Positions 50,291-59,734 of a stretch of DNA of 64,000 bases are shown here, piece after piece. The stretch lies in assembly GCA_951799405.1 (NCBI GenBank), contig OX637359.1, forward strand, positions 4,274,201 through 4,338,200. Direction: 5' to 3'. A program made the position numbers and the translations under genes. The notes under the pieces were generated by a model. That model searched no databases, was not told the origin of the DNA, and saw nothing but the letters and a program-made list of their open reading frames with translations. Each line of letters opens with the position of its first letter. The first letter of the stretch is position 1. Source of the stretch: Agapetus fuscipes (Eukaryota > Arthropoda > Insecta > Trichoptera > Glossosomatidae).

Positions 50291-50324
50291 ATATACATTA
50301 AATAAATATAAATTAGCTTAGGTA

Positions 50325-50610
50325 TTCACACACCTCAAGAGACCTCTGCCAGCTTGGTTATCACTAAGAAAGCGCCAATCGAAAGTAACTGTGAGGCTAT
50401 TTAGACCTTTGACGACCGGTCTTTGGTAAAAGCAAATTAAATTCCTCAACTCAGAGTATACAGTGCAACCTCTTAGGGGTGCTCCTTAAGACAGGTTCCA
50501 CTGTATTTTGAAAATTAAATGGCATTTTTTTATTCTTCATCTGGAATCATACCCCACGGCTTTCAGTTATCGAGTCCGTAGCTTTAACCACTGGACAGAC
50601 TGGTCCTTAT
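50325..50610 (-). repeat. S1 SINE, diverged
   Basis: The minus strand has TCTGTCCAGTGGTTAAAGCT, CGGACTCGATAACTGAAAGC, then CTTAGTGATAACCAAGCTGG and GAGGTCTCTTGAGGTGTGTG. Confidence 0.65.
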
Positions 50611-50854
50611 TTATGTGATGTACATTTTATATTTGTTTGAGGCTTTTTAAAAACTTCTCGCTTCCATGAAGAATATCCAAGCAGAAGATAAAGTGTGCGG
50701 CAGCGTCACGCACAGTATGCTGCCAAAATAAAAGATAAGTGGGGATTCCTCATACTCAGATATAACGTCTGCTTCATTCAGACAAAGACAACCTTGGTTA
50801 GTGACAGGTAAATTATTTAATTGGATTACATTGTTTTTTATGTAGTTCATATTC

Positions 50855-51310
50855 TTGATTTGTAGGTTGAGATGAGACTGACCACCCATAACTGTAACTG
50901 TAACTCTGTCGCCATTCCGCTAGGGGTGGCCAGAGCCTCTGCAGAGCTGCCTATATTTTTTCCTATCCTTACACACCTCTTTCAATTCATTCATATCCAT
51001 CACCTTTTTCATGCATTTTCTTCTTTTACGCTTACTTTGTATATCCCATTCTTACACAATCTCCTCAATCTGATCACTCCATACTTTTTTCGGTCGTCCC
51101 TTTCCTCTTTTTCCTTTCACACTTTCTTTGTATGCATACTTTGTCAGTCTATCATCATTCATTCTTTCCACATGCCCAAACCATCTCATCACATTCTTTT
51201 GTACCCATACTGCTAAATATTGTTTCGCATTTACAATTAATGTCACCCCTGTTTCAGGGAAAGTTGGCTAGAGTGGCTTATGTTCATTTTAATGTTTATT
51301 CTATCAACAT
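50855..51310. mobile_element. RTE-A copy interrupted by an RTE-B insertion with target duplication
   Basis: Plus-strand RTE-A (50855-50889, GTAGGTTGAGATGAGACTGA, and 51212-51310, TGTCACCCCTGTTTCAGGGA) is split by minus-strand RTE-B (50890-51211). RTE-B ends in the (TTACAG)n tail and encodes MRWFGHVERMNDDRLTKYAY and RGKGRPKKVWSDQI. ACCCATA occurs at both junctions (50883-50889 and 51205-51211). Confidence 0.8.
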
Positions 51311-51324
51311 ATTCAGGCCTGGGT

Positions 51325-51565
51325 TTTGGTTTACCGAGGGTGTCAGTAATGATTTGCCGTTTCCGGGTTTATTTTAAAAACCAAATATAAAATACCTGTA
51401 ATGTGAACTCAGCGTTCACAATAAATGAATGCCAGCCCCTTCGGGAGTAATGTCTGCCCCCTTACCTGTAAAATAAATAGTTTCCACTCATCAAACAAAA
51501 CCCTTCAGGGATAACGTGGCAAGAAGTTATACTATATATGTAGCTAAGTTGCGTTTTGGCTTTGC
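51325..51565 (+). repeat. S3 SINE, headless
   Basis: GAGGGTGTCAGTAATGATTT, GCCGTTTCCGGGTTTATTTT, CTTACCTGTAAAATAAATAG, GGGATAACGTGGCAAGAAGT and TATATGTAGCTAAGTTGCG. The tRNA-like head is missing. Confidence 0.75.
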
Positions 51566-51760
51566 AGAGTTGCCCTTTTTTCTGTCCTTGCATATTTTTT
51601 TTCTTTATTTATCCCTTCCCTTCTTTTTCCTTAATTTTGGAAATCCCATTTATTCACAATTTCATATTTTTTGGTATAACATCTTCTTTCACATATTTTC
51701 GTCTTGATATAAGCTTACTGTTAGTCTTTCATAATTCATTATTTATATCTTGCTCCACAC
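51566..51760 (-). pseudogene. Decayed RTE-B coding end
   Basis: The minus-strand sequence keeps the base pattern of RTE-B (AAGGACAGAAAAAAGGGCAA, GGGATTTCCAAAAT, AAGAAGATG), but the frame is destroyed. Confidence 0.45.
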
Positions 51761-51942
51761 TGATGCCTCTAAGCTCAGGCAGCGGCAGCATGCAGTTTCG
51801 GGAGATTTAGGGTTATGCCGAAAGAGCACGACTGTTTCTGTAGTCCTTCGGCTCAAACTTTGGCTAAAGACCGGGCCAGCAATCACAACAATTTGTTCTT
51901 AATTTTTATAAATTATATTATTAGAATAATAAAACAACAGAT

Positions 51943-52220
51943 GATGATAATAAGGATGCAGAATCAATCTTTCCGAGCTTGTAGACCATGGTCTAATATT
52001 TCTTCTGTAGGCTGTTTTTTTTCTTTTTAGAAGGCTGCTCAGTTTAAGTACGAGCCTTGAAGAAGTCAGTCACATGTTCACTGACGAAACGTAGCAGCCT
52101 TCTAAAAAGAAAAAAAACAGCCTACAGAAGAAATATTGGACCATGGTCTACAACCCCGCAAAGATGGATTCTGCATCCTTATCATCATCATCTGAAGCCG
52201 GCCATGAAAGCCTAAAAACA
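51943..52220 (+). mobile_element. Hammerhead foldback element, ~97-bp arms
   Basis: Arms 51943-52039 and 52094-52190 are inverted copies with ~6 mismatches (CAGCCTACAGAAGAAATATT, ACCATGGTCTACAA). The loop holds a hammerhead-like motif directly before the right arm. The tail CATCATCTGAAGCCGGCCAT, GAAAGCCTAAAA matches the tail of 13810-14074. An (AAT)n run follows. Confidence 0.8.
52056..52093 (+). ncRNA. Hammerhead-like motif with core change
   Basis: TTGAAGA replaces CTGANGA. Stem II GTCAGT/ACTGAC is perfect around CACATGTTC, followed by GAAAC and GTA with loopless ACGT stem III. The cleavage triplet GTA is allowed, but the C-to-T core change and poor stem I predict low activity. Confidence 0.5.
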
Positions 52221-52234
52221 CTTATAATAATAAT

Positions 52235-52330
52235 AATAATAATAATAATATGTGTTTATTCCAGCTTAGTCATATGGAGGGTGCAATACATGACCAGCCA
52301 TAAAAAAATAATACATCAATAAAAAAGTAC
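52235..52330 (-). repeat. Short LINE-like 3' end (GCACCCTCC family)
   Basis: The minus strand reads GGCTGGTCATGTATTGCACC, CTCCATATGACTAAGCTGGA, ATAAACACAT with (ATT)n. Related to 22500 and 33481. Confidence 0.5.
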
Positions 52331-53114
52331 ATAGAAAATTACAAAAATGTAGAAACAGGAAAATATGTGATGAAATATATTATAACAATTCTTTTCAAAT
52401 ATTCAAGTAATCTCATCAAATTATTTTTTACCTTCCATTCTTTCACATCCTATTACAGCTTGCATTCTTATACCCATTTATCCTTCAGATTTTTTCTTTT
52501 AGATTTTTTTTCTAACAACTCGTTAACAATCCTCCTCTGAAGTAGGCAGAAGTCGAGAAATCCACAGTACAGTTTCCAGGGGCCTAGAAAAGGGACCTCC
52601 CATGGGCATTTTCTTTGAACTGACAGTCGATTCTAGAGCAAGGTACATAATGCTCTGGTAGCGTTGGCGAAATAGGTTTATATTTGCTGCTTATGTTCTG
52701 TTTATTTCACAAAATATACACAGCTTTAACACCTTCAGTTTTAAAAGCAAATAAAGAATTCTTCAAATCTCAGGGTCATTTTGTTCTATTGAAATATTAT
52801 GATATTAAACGGATATCAAAAGAACCGTTATCAGAGAAGATACATTATTTTTGACATTTCTATAGCAATTATTGTAAAAATGACATAAAAATGACCCCCC
52901 CCTGTCAACAGAACTATTATGGACAAAATATAAACTTATAAAATTTCGTGCCTACTTTTACCCACCAACGACCGATTATTTGTATTGTTGCCCATTTTAT
53001 TTGGCCATACAAAAAGTGATCTTGAAATTGCGGGCCTACCCCCCCTCGACGCTTTTTCTAGCCCGCCACGATTACAAAAGTACTAAATCTGGCCCGCCCC
53101 GATTTTGAGTTGGA
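52331..53114. other. No confident feature
   Basis: Possible decayed RTE-B scrap on the minus strand at 52430-52510 (TTCCATTCTTTCACATCC). 53040-53135 ends with TTGGACACCCCTG, a word typical of one end of hAT elements, but no partner end was found. Confidence 0.35.
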
Positions 53115-53117
53115 CAC

Positions 53118-53270
53118 CCCTGATCTAGTAAGTGCGAGAAATACCTCTCTGCTTCATTATAAAAGAGATCAAAATGGTGCGGAAAGAGGTCGCAAGAGAC
53201 TAAATAACACTTATTAACAGTGATTGTCAAGTTGTGAAATAAATTGTAAATTGTGAAAAAAAATTGTGTC
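53118..53270 (+). repeat. LTR-like fragment, inverted relative to 54745-54872
   Basis: Contains a TATA-like TTATAAAAGAGATCAAAATGG, here given only as TATAAAAGAGATCAAAATGG, then GGAAAGAGGTCGCAAGAGAC, ATAACACTTATTAACAG and AATAAATTG. The same order occurs on the minus strand near 54760-54870 (TATATAAGAGATCAAAATGG, GGAAAGAGAGTGGCAAGAAA). Confidence 0.45.
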
Positions 53271-53304
53271 ATTTCAATTAAAAAGAGAATCCTGCAGAAA
53301 ACAT

Positions 53305-53400
53305 TACAGAATTATAAATTAATATTATTAAAACCTATTTCTGGTGGAATAGGTTTGTTAATTGCGTTTTTCTTCACAAATCTATCCAAAAAACAGAAAT
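53305..53400 (+). repeat. S2 SINE 3' end
   Basis: AATATTATTAAAACCTATTT, CTGGTGGAATAGGTTTGTTA, ATTGCGTTTTTCTTCACAAA match the S2 3' terminus. Confidence 0.7.
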
Positions 53401-53703
53401 ACAAAATAAAACTTTATTTTTCCGAGACTTCTTCATACGTCATCGCTCGCATCGTTTCATTCAAACTTATCACCAGCAACGCATCAATAAAATCAACTCT
53501 CTATATTATTTTCCCGGCTTTTTCTCTCATATAAAAAAGTGGTGGCTTTTCAGGATTTGGAGACATATTGAGTTACGGCTTTGGAGCACTGAATACGGCC
53601 ACAGAGCGTATGAAGCTAGCCTTTCGCGACTTCCATATATTTGTCCCGTGAAAAATACTTCAAAGAATGCTAGTAGGTTTATTACTTACAAGTACATACT
53701 AAA
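53401..53703. other. No recognised feature
   Basis: Unique AT-rich DNA before the mariner. Confidence 0.4.
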
Positions 53704-54652
53704 GGGTGTTTTTTTTAGAGGTATAGAACTTTGAAATGGTATAAAACAAGGATGAATTTTTAAAATTGACATGAAGTTGACTTTATTCGAAAGATAATCT
53801 TTTGGCATTATAATTTAAATATGATTTCTGTCATATGACCGCCACGGCTGGCTCGGACGTAATCTAATCTGGAGGTCCAATTTTCAGTAACTTTTTCCAA
53901 CATTTGTGGCCGTATATCGGCAATAACGCGGCGAATGTTGTCCTCCAAGTGGTCGATCGTTTCAGGCTTATCGGCGTAAACTAGCGACTTCACATATCCC
54001 CACAGAAAATAATCTAGCGGTGTTAAATCACACGATCTTGGAGGCCAATTCACGGGTCCGGAACGTGAAATTATGCGGTTACCAAACGTTTCCTTCAGTA
54101 AATCAATTGTGGCACAAGCTGTGTGACATATTGCGCCGTCTTGTTGAAACCACAGCTCCTGCACATCATGGTTGTTCAATTGAGGAACGAAAAAGTCAGT
54201 AATCATGGCTCTATAGCGGTCACCATTGACTGTAACGTTCTGGCCAGCATCTTTTTTAAAAAAGTGCGGACCAATGATTCCACCGGCCCATAAAGCACAC
54301 CAAACAGCCAGTTTTTCTGGATGTAAGGGTGTCTCAACATACACTTGAGGATTATCTTCACTCCAAATACGGCAGTTTTTTTTATTGACGTAGCCATTCG
54401 ACCAAAAGTGAGCTTCATCGCTAAACAAAATTCTCTTATGAAAATCGGGATCAACGGCAATCTTGTTTTGGACCCATTCACCGAATCTATGCCTTGCTAG
54501 GTGATCGTGTGGCTTCAATTGTTGCACGAGTTGTCTATTCATGTTAAAATGCCAAACTAAACTAAACACAAATCACTTAACAGCTGACAAAATGGCCGCC
54601 AGTTAAAACAGTGTTGCCAACTTAAAGTTCTATACCTCTAAAAAAAACACCC
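53704..54652 (-). mobile_element. Tc1/mariner-superfamily element, shortened
   Basis: Terminal inverted repeats of ~27 bp start GGGTG, then a T8 run and AGAGGTATAGAACTTT. The left and right copies are identical over this length. TA follows the right end (54653-54654), while the left flank reads CTAAA, so the target duplication is not exact. The element contains one open transposase frame on the minus strand and is only 949 bp because the transposase N-terminus is deleted. Confidence 0.85.
53808..54569 (-). CDS. Tc1/mariner transposase, catalytic domain only (253 aa)
   Basis: The frame is uninterrupted. After an unrelated start (MFSLVWHFNM) it enters family sequence at QLVQQLKPHDHLARHRFGEW. 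The catalytic aspartates are D51 (RILFSDEAHFWSNGYVNKK), D144 (LWFQQDGAICHTA) and D181 (WPPRSCDLTPLDYFLWGYV), with 36 residues between the second and third. The C-terminus is ENWTSRLDYVRASRGGHMTE. Relatives in insects carry an N-terminal helix-turn-helix region of ~80-100 residues before this point. It is absent here, and only ~83 bp separate the ATG from the terminal repeat. The protein should therefore lack specific end binding even though the catalytic triad is intact. Confidence 0.85.
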   Translation of the reverse strand: MFSLVWHFNMNRQLVQQLKPHDHLARHRFGEWVQNKIAVDPDFHKRILFSDEAHFWSNGYVNKKNCRIWSEDNPQVYVETPLHPEKLAVWCALWAGGIIGPHFFKKDAGQNVTVNGDRYRAMITDFFVPQLNNHDVQELWFQQDGAICHTACATIDLLKETFGNRIISRSGPVNWPPRSCDLTPLDYFLWGYVKSLVYADKPETIDHLEDNIRRVIADIRPQMLEKVTENWTSRLDYVRASRGGHMTEIIFKL

Positions 54653-54689
54653 TATATAAAGTATGAGTCAATAAATAATGTTGCGAATA

Positions 54690-55060
54690 TGCAGAATTTT
54701 GTGTGTTTGTGTAATTGTGTTAATGTAAAATTTCTCTCTGGAAGTGAGTAGACGCTTAACTAGTGTTATGTAACTCAGCAAATTGCTTTCTTGCCACTCT
54801 CTTTCCGTACCATTTTGATCTCTTATATAGGGAACCAGAGGGGTCTCTCTCCCATTCACTAGATCATTCTACTACCAGAACGTTATGTACACACACACAA
54901 TCACTAGAACGTCTTTTCAATGCACGAATACAATCATGGACTACTCCTAGAAGGTTCTATAGTACGTGCATAGGTGTGCGTAGTCACTTTGATTTCATAG
55001 TCCGTCATACGATATATGCGTGTATAAGCGCAATATTTCAAGTTCGCGACAGTATATTAT
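54690..55060 (-). repeat. LTR-like sequence
   Basis: The minus strand carries a CTATATAAGAGATCAAAATG TATA-type block preceded by TCTAGTGAATGGGAGAGAGA and repeated TTCTAG words, then GGAAAGAGAGTGGCAAGAAA and ATAACACTAGTTAAGCG. This resembles a solo LTR U3/R. No gag-pol sequence adjoins it. Confidence 0.4.
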
Positions 55061-55094
55061 TTGTGCTTTTCTGTCCTTTGTGATAATGTTAATG

Positions 55095-55270
55095 TCCATC
55101 AAACCTCAAAGACCTTTGTAAGCTTGGTCGACGCTATAGAAAGCGCCTATTTTTTTTATCAAGACCCTGTTGCTGTAAGGCTGGATGGACCTTTGGTGGT
55201 AAAGGTATTTGAATTTTGTAACCCAGCGAAGAGCATGTAAATATTATATAATATGTTTGTGCTACGCCGG
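55095..55270 (-). repeat. S1 SINE, body only
   Basis: The minus strand reads CCCGGCGTAGCACAAACAT, CTCTTCGCTGGGTTACAAAA, GGTCCATCCAGCCTTACAGC and GCGCTTTCTATAGCGTCGAC, ending CAAAGGTCTTTGAGG. Confidence 0.75.
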
Positions 55271-55427
55271 GTATCGGGTACTGAATTTTGGATATCATCC
55301 TTGTTGGCGACTACTTATCTAGATTCTAGAAGGTCACCTACAATCTTCGATCACGAGCAGCAACATTTTTTTTTTTAAATCAAGTTTGTGTGTCTACGTC
55401 GTAGAGTAGGTACGCATGTCTCCTGAT

Positions 55428-55466
55428 GATTTCGGATACGATTTGACGAAACGTTGCGCAATCCGT
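55428..55466 (+). ncRNA. Weak hammerhead-like motif
   Basis: CTGATGA and GAAACGTT are present with a plausible TCG/CGA inner stem, but stem II is poorly paired and stem I is not evident. It may be a worn copy. Confidence 0.3.
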
Positions 55467-55470
55467 TCTT

Positions 55471-55809
55471 CTCTATGACACACTTCGTAAAATGCATTTT
55501 TAATCTATCTTAAATTATGTTTCAGAAAAATTAATTTCTTCATTTTGATTAAGATCGTAGGTCACGCATTGCACAATGGATAAAAAGAGGTCAACAGATA
55601 AATCTACCTGAGACAGCGAGATCTCTCTAGACACTCAAAAGTTCTCTCACAATTTCACGAAACGTTTCCATACTTTGTAGACGTGAAGAAGTTTTGAAAA
55701 GAAAAAAGTACTCGAGTAAATCTTTCTCTTTTGGATTATTTACTAGCGCCTTGTAAACGAACCATTTGTATGACCCTCACGCGGACGAAAACGTATGTAG
55801 CCCAAGTAT
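55471..55809. other. No recognised feature
   Basis: Unique AT-rich DNA. Confidence 0.4.
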
Positions 55810-55890
55810 ACACGAATATTGATAACGCACTAACATAACTAAGCTGCACATACAGAGAAACTTTTTACCGCGTTTTCCCAGAAATGGTCA
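55810..55890 (-). repeat. S3 SINE tail fragment
   Basis: The minus strand reads GAAAACGCGGTAAAAAGTTT, CTCTGTATGTGCAGCTTAGT and TATGTTAGTGCG. Confidence 0.6.
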
Positions 55891-56254
55891 CTTGTGTCAA
55901 GGAATTTGTGAAAAATCATGATACAAAACTTTTTTTTTGTTTTTCCTTTATTTAATTAAAATTAATCTTCACGATGTAAATTAACGATTAACAGGTTCAA
56001 TTTATAAAAACTTCAGTTAATTTATTTTAAGATTCCGTTCACAATTGGTTTGTTCACACAGTTAACTTTTGTACTGTGTTGCTGACCAGCTTCAATACAA
56101 GCTTCTCTACAACGCAATCACGATCTCAATTTATAGATGCATAAGGGTTATTCTGGCACACGCTAGACCACAGTAGAATATTATTACTTAGAAGATTCGA
56201 GAAAATGCTCACACCATCAAACAAATACAACTATAAGTACTTATATTTAAACAC
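55891..56254. other. No recognised feature
   Basis: Unique AT-rich DNA. Confidence 0.4.
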
Positions 56255-56630
56255 TATCTAGTTCCGTGCAGCCCTTGTCTTCGGATCCAGTGGCGGAGAG
56301 ATTGCAAATGTGGAAAGAGGAATGCCCGGAGAGCTTTGTGCAGCCTGCAGAGAGCCTACCTCCAGGAAAGAACCTCGAGTGGCCCGTGTGGAAATTTATC
56401 AACAGATTGAGGACCAATGCTGGAAGAGCCCGGGCCAACATGTTGACCTGGGGATTTCTGTGACGGGAGGACTCTACACTATGTGAGTGTGGAGCTCAGC
56501 AAACTATGGAGCACCTGCGGTGTTGTCCCTCCTGTCCGACAAGCTGCTCCATAGATGATATTTTTGCGGGAAACCAAAGAGCTGTAGACATTGCTCGTTA
56601 CTGGGCCAATACGGTGTGAAGCTGGCACGA
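56255..56630 (+). pseudogene. jockey/CR1-type LINE C-terminus with Cys-rich end
   Basis: The plus strand encodes LPPGKNLEWPVWKFINRLRT, NAGRARANMLTWGFL, a stop, then STLCECGAQQTMEHLRCCPS and IDDIFAGNQRAVDIARYW ending at ANTV. The pattern NRLRTGxGRCxxNLxKWG..CxCGxxQTMEHxxxxCP is the conserved C-terminal zinc-knuckle-like module of insect jockey-type RTs. One in-frame stop. A GAAGAAGAAGA run follows. Confidence 0.8.
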
Positions 56631-57124
56631 AGAAGAAGAAGACTGTCTAGAGACACTGATTTACTCACACAAATGAAAGCATAAAGATTATAGACACACA
56701 TTTGCAACAATATTAAAATTAAAACATACAAAGAGTAAATATTCCGTTTTAGTTTTCATTATTTTTTTGGTAAAACGCTTTGGTTTAGTTTAAACGTAGA
56801 GTCATGTACACACATACCTAAAATATATACTTTAGGTCCTGGATTGAGAGTTTTTTTTTGGTTGGGTATCAATTGAATTTCTGGGATACGTGATGGGTAA
56901 GAGCACTTGATTATGCAAGGAAAAAGCGTAGGGTTCGTACGAAACCTTTGAGTTTTAAACAGGGTTATGGATGGCTTGCAGAATTCTGGAATTCTCATTT
57001 CCCAACCCTTATTTTGGTTCAAATGGAATTTCGCAGAAGGAAAAATTTCTTGAACTAAAACATAATATTAAAATTTTCTATGCAAGTAATTGGCAAATAG
57101 TTAAAATTTGTGATCGCTTTTAAG
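56631..57124. other. No recognised feature
   Basis: Unique AT-rich DNA. The 87-codon frame at 56759-57022 (minus) is unsupported. Confidence 0.4.
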
Positions 57125-57430
57125 CTATACATAATATGGTGTTACTACTTGCCGCGTTTTCCTCGAAGGAATCGTATGTATGTCGTGAGTGGAACCTATT
57201 TATTTTTACAGGTAACGGGGGTGGACTACGCTAACTTCTTTAGTTGAAGTGAGGGTTTTCCAGCTCCCGAAAAAGGCTGGTACTCATTTTTTATGAAGGC
57301 TGAGTAAACCTTGCCGGGATTTCATTTTGGATTGGAAGAAAATATCGAAATGGGAAATCATTTTTGACACCCTCTTAAGGTGGGATGGGAACTCAAGCAA
57401 TCTACCAACGGAACTTTTGACCGGAGTAAC
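57125..57430 (-). repeat. S3 SINE
   Basis: The minus strand has CCGGTCAAAAGTTCCGTTGG, CATCCCACCTTAAGAGGGTG, GATTTCCCATTTCGATATTT, AAGGTTTACTCAGCC, GAAAACCCTCACTTCAACTA and TTACCTGTAAAAATAAATAG, to the tail CACCATATTATG. Confidence 0.7.
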
Positions 57431-57859
57431 ACTTACTATTCAATTTTAATGCCGGTGTTAAGATCTTAGCTATACAATTTCTGACATCCATCATGGCTTC
57501 AAGCTCAGCTCTCTGGCGTCGAAGGCAAGTTCTGCCTCTACTGCTGTCAACAACAACCTTCTCTCAGGGTCAGTCTCCCCACCACTGACCCACGCCCTGT
57601 ATATCCATCCCATCCGGGGATGTGTCACCAGGACTCGCATGCAAAGTTATGTGAGATGCGAGTGACAGAAGGCCCTCCCGTGATCTACACTTTCCCAAGT
57701 GTTTACACAAAGCAAAGGAGGCTCAGAAATCACTGAAAGATTATAGCCGCGAGGGCTTAGGGCTCGAGGATTTTAAATTAACAAACAAAAATGCAAAGTG
57801 ATTCTGAGCGTCGTAGCATATGACTTAAGGCCTAGAATTCGGGGTCAAAGAACCCAAAA
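57431..57859. other. No recognised feature
   Basis: GC content is somewhat higher around 57520-57720 (CTCTGGCGTCGAAGGCAAGT), and no frame is conserved. It may be degraded LINE coding sequence. Confidence 0.35.
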
Positions 57860-58080
57860 GAGCAAATACCTCTAATTTTGCGGACAGGTGTTTTGGGCTA
57901 GCTGGGCCAGTTGTCTGGAACAAGCTGCCTGCCGAATTTTACTCTGACCAGCCCACCATCGCCTTCAGAAGAGAAATTTAGAAAATGCTGTTTTCGAAGA
58001 GCCACGGCTCCCTTGAGATGGTCTGGGATCATTAAACGGCGCCACCGGAAATAAATCATCCTTTATCATCATCATCATGA
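57860..58080 (+). pseudogene. CR1-like LINE C-terminus and 3' end
   Basis: The frame reads CGQVFWASWAS/LAGPVVWNKLPAEFYSDQPT in adjoining frames, then IAFRREI and stop, KMLFSKSHGSLEMVWDH. The 3' end CTCCCTTGAGATGGTCTGGG, ATTAAACGGCGCCACCGG, AATAAATCATCC and (ATC)n matches the minus-strand scrap at 24955-25025. Confidence 0.7.
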
Positions 58081-58379
58081 AGCTTGCAAATGAGCTTTCA
58101 ATCGGTAAATTTAATCTGAAGATTTGTGCATTATAAAATCAACTCATTCTCATTTTACTGTGCAAGCATCTGGCGAGATAATTTATTCACCGTGCGCTAG
58201 GGGTGGTCTTTAAAAAGAAGTATCGCATTTTTATTCAGCTACAGGCTCCGGCCTCCACTATCCGGGACATGTCATCCTATGTATCTCTAAAACTCGTGGC
58301 CCAACCCTATCTCACGTAGTAGGACGGTGCTTTTTAAAATACATAGCAGTGATCGGAAACGAAAGGTTTATTGTATATT
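58081..58379. other. No recognised feature
   Basis: Unique DNA. Confidence 0.4.
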
Positions 58380-58790
58380 TTGATTCCATATTTGAACGAC
58401 ACATGACATAACGACACATGAGAGAACACGCAATAACAGTACATCACATGACAAAACATCACTATGACAAAACATGACACAGCGCCTTTGCAGTGACTCA
58501 GTCACGGAAAGGCGCTATACAAGTGTTATTTATTATTATTATTAAGAGAAAATATCACATAGCAAAAACATCACATACCATAAAATAATTGTCAAATTAA
58601 ATGTTTGTTTTGTTTGTGATGTTTTTTTCATGTGCAGTTATGGTATGTTCTGTTAAAAATATGTGATATTTTCTCACGTGATATTTGGTTCTAGTGTCGT
58701 TTAGCCATAGTGCTGTACTTTCTGTATTGTTTTGTCATAGTGATGTTTTTTCATGTGATGTACTGTCATTTTGTCGTTTTGTCGTTTTGT
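58380..58790. repeat. Large imperfect inverted repeat with nested LINE 3' end
   Basis: Outer arms (ACAGTACATCACATGACAAA near 58436, complement near 58740 TTTTTTCATGTGATGTACTGT shortened) and inner arms (GAGAAAATATCACAT at 58547, ATGTGATATTTTCTC at 58661) pair around a centre near 58605. A LINE-type 3' end (AGGCGCTATACAAGTGTTAT, (ATT)n) lies in the left half. TGTCGTTTTG words are tandem near 58770. Confidence 0.6.
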
Positions 58791-58849
58791 CACTGTGTCG
58801 TTCTAAATCTGTCACCATATTTTTTCTTGTCATCAGTTTTTAGAACATC

Positions 58850-58960
58850 GTGCTTCAGGGGAAGTTTGAAAAAAAAGTTGCACAGCTTATGTTCATTTAA
58901 GATTTGAGTCATTATTTTGTAAGAGCATGTCCAGCATGTGTAAGCGTGAAGTAAAACGAG
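58850..58960 (+). repeat. RTE-A LINE fragment
   Basis: CTTCAGGGGAAGTTTGAAAA, AAAAGTTGCACAGCTTATGT, TCATTTAAGATTTGAG and CATGTGTAAGCGTGAAG. Its end is replaced by CR1-like sequence. Confidence 0.7.
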
Positions 58961-58961
58961 T

Positions 58962-59290
58962 TTCAAAGGGAGGAGTTTTTTTAAATTATTTTCACCGGAA
59001 TTTTAAGCGGCATAAGATATCTGCACAGAGTGACGCCGTAAACAGGCTTCAACTGCCACTTCGACGGAACAGAACCGGTTTCGGAGACAGAACTATTAGT
59101 TCGGCTGGTCCATCCTTCTGGAACAGTCTAACTCTGGAGTTGAGAACAGAGACCAGTGTTGGCAGTTTCAGAAAGTTACTTCAGACACATTTGTTTAACA
59201 TAAACTTCGTCACATAAAAGCAGCCTTGGGGTGGCTAGTGCCACTAAACGGCGCTATGTACAAATTGGTCTATTATTATTATTTTTTTTA
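58962..59290 (+). pseudogene. CR1/L2-type LINE, 5'-truncated C-terminus
   Basis: The open frame to 59217 includes RLQLPLRRNRTGFGDRTISS, AGPSFWNSLTLELRTETSV and GSFRKLLQTHLFNINFVT. The FGDRxxxxAGPxxWNSLPxxLR..F...LKTHLF pattern is the CR1/L2 C-terminus. The 3' end ACTAAACGGCGCTATGTAC, AAATTGGTCTATTATTATT carries an (ATT)n tail. It differs from the 27535 family. Confidence 0.8.
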
Positions 59291-59734
59291 ACTGAAAAAA
59301 ATTGTGTCGTTAAAAGTTTGTCCGCCACTCTATATACAGTAGGTACCCGGGTGTACCCCTGTCCGGGTACGTAAGGACAGTGTAGTGTTATGATTTACGG
59401 GTTCCGCAGGTCCGGGGCCAGTTTTTCCGGTTTATCTCACCCGACTCCCGGATTACTGTAAGCGGTTTATTTTACATTTTTCCAGCGAGCCCTGGGCGAC
59501 ATTTTCGCTGTATCCAAGTGAATTTTTAGCTGGGTTTGTGTAAAATTTTACTAACGTTTTATTCGGATTAAAAAAAACTTCTTTTCAACTAAAAAAAAAA
59601 CATAATCAAAATTGACACGAAAAATACTGATTAAGTCTTGGCTTTATTATTAACCGTTGACAAGGCTAGAAAATTATACTACGAATATCAAAATTCAGTT
59701 TGGGAAAGACAAAAGAATGAAAAAAGTAAAAAAA
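59291..59734. other. No recognised feature
   Basis: A GTACCCGGGTGTACCCCTGT, CCGGGTACGTAAGGAC block at 59338-59375 is locally repetitive. Otherwise unrecognised. Confidence 0.35.

Noticed and set aside
53090..53135. End of a hAT element (TTGGACACCCCTG)
   Set aside because: No partner inverted end or 8-bp duplication was found in the preceding kilobase.
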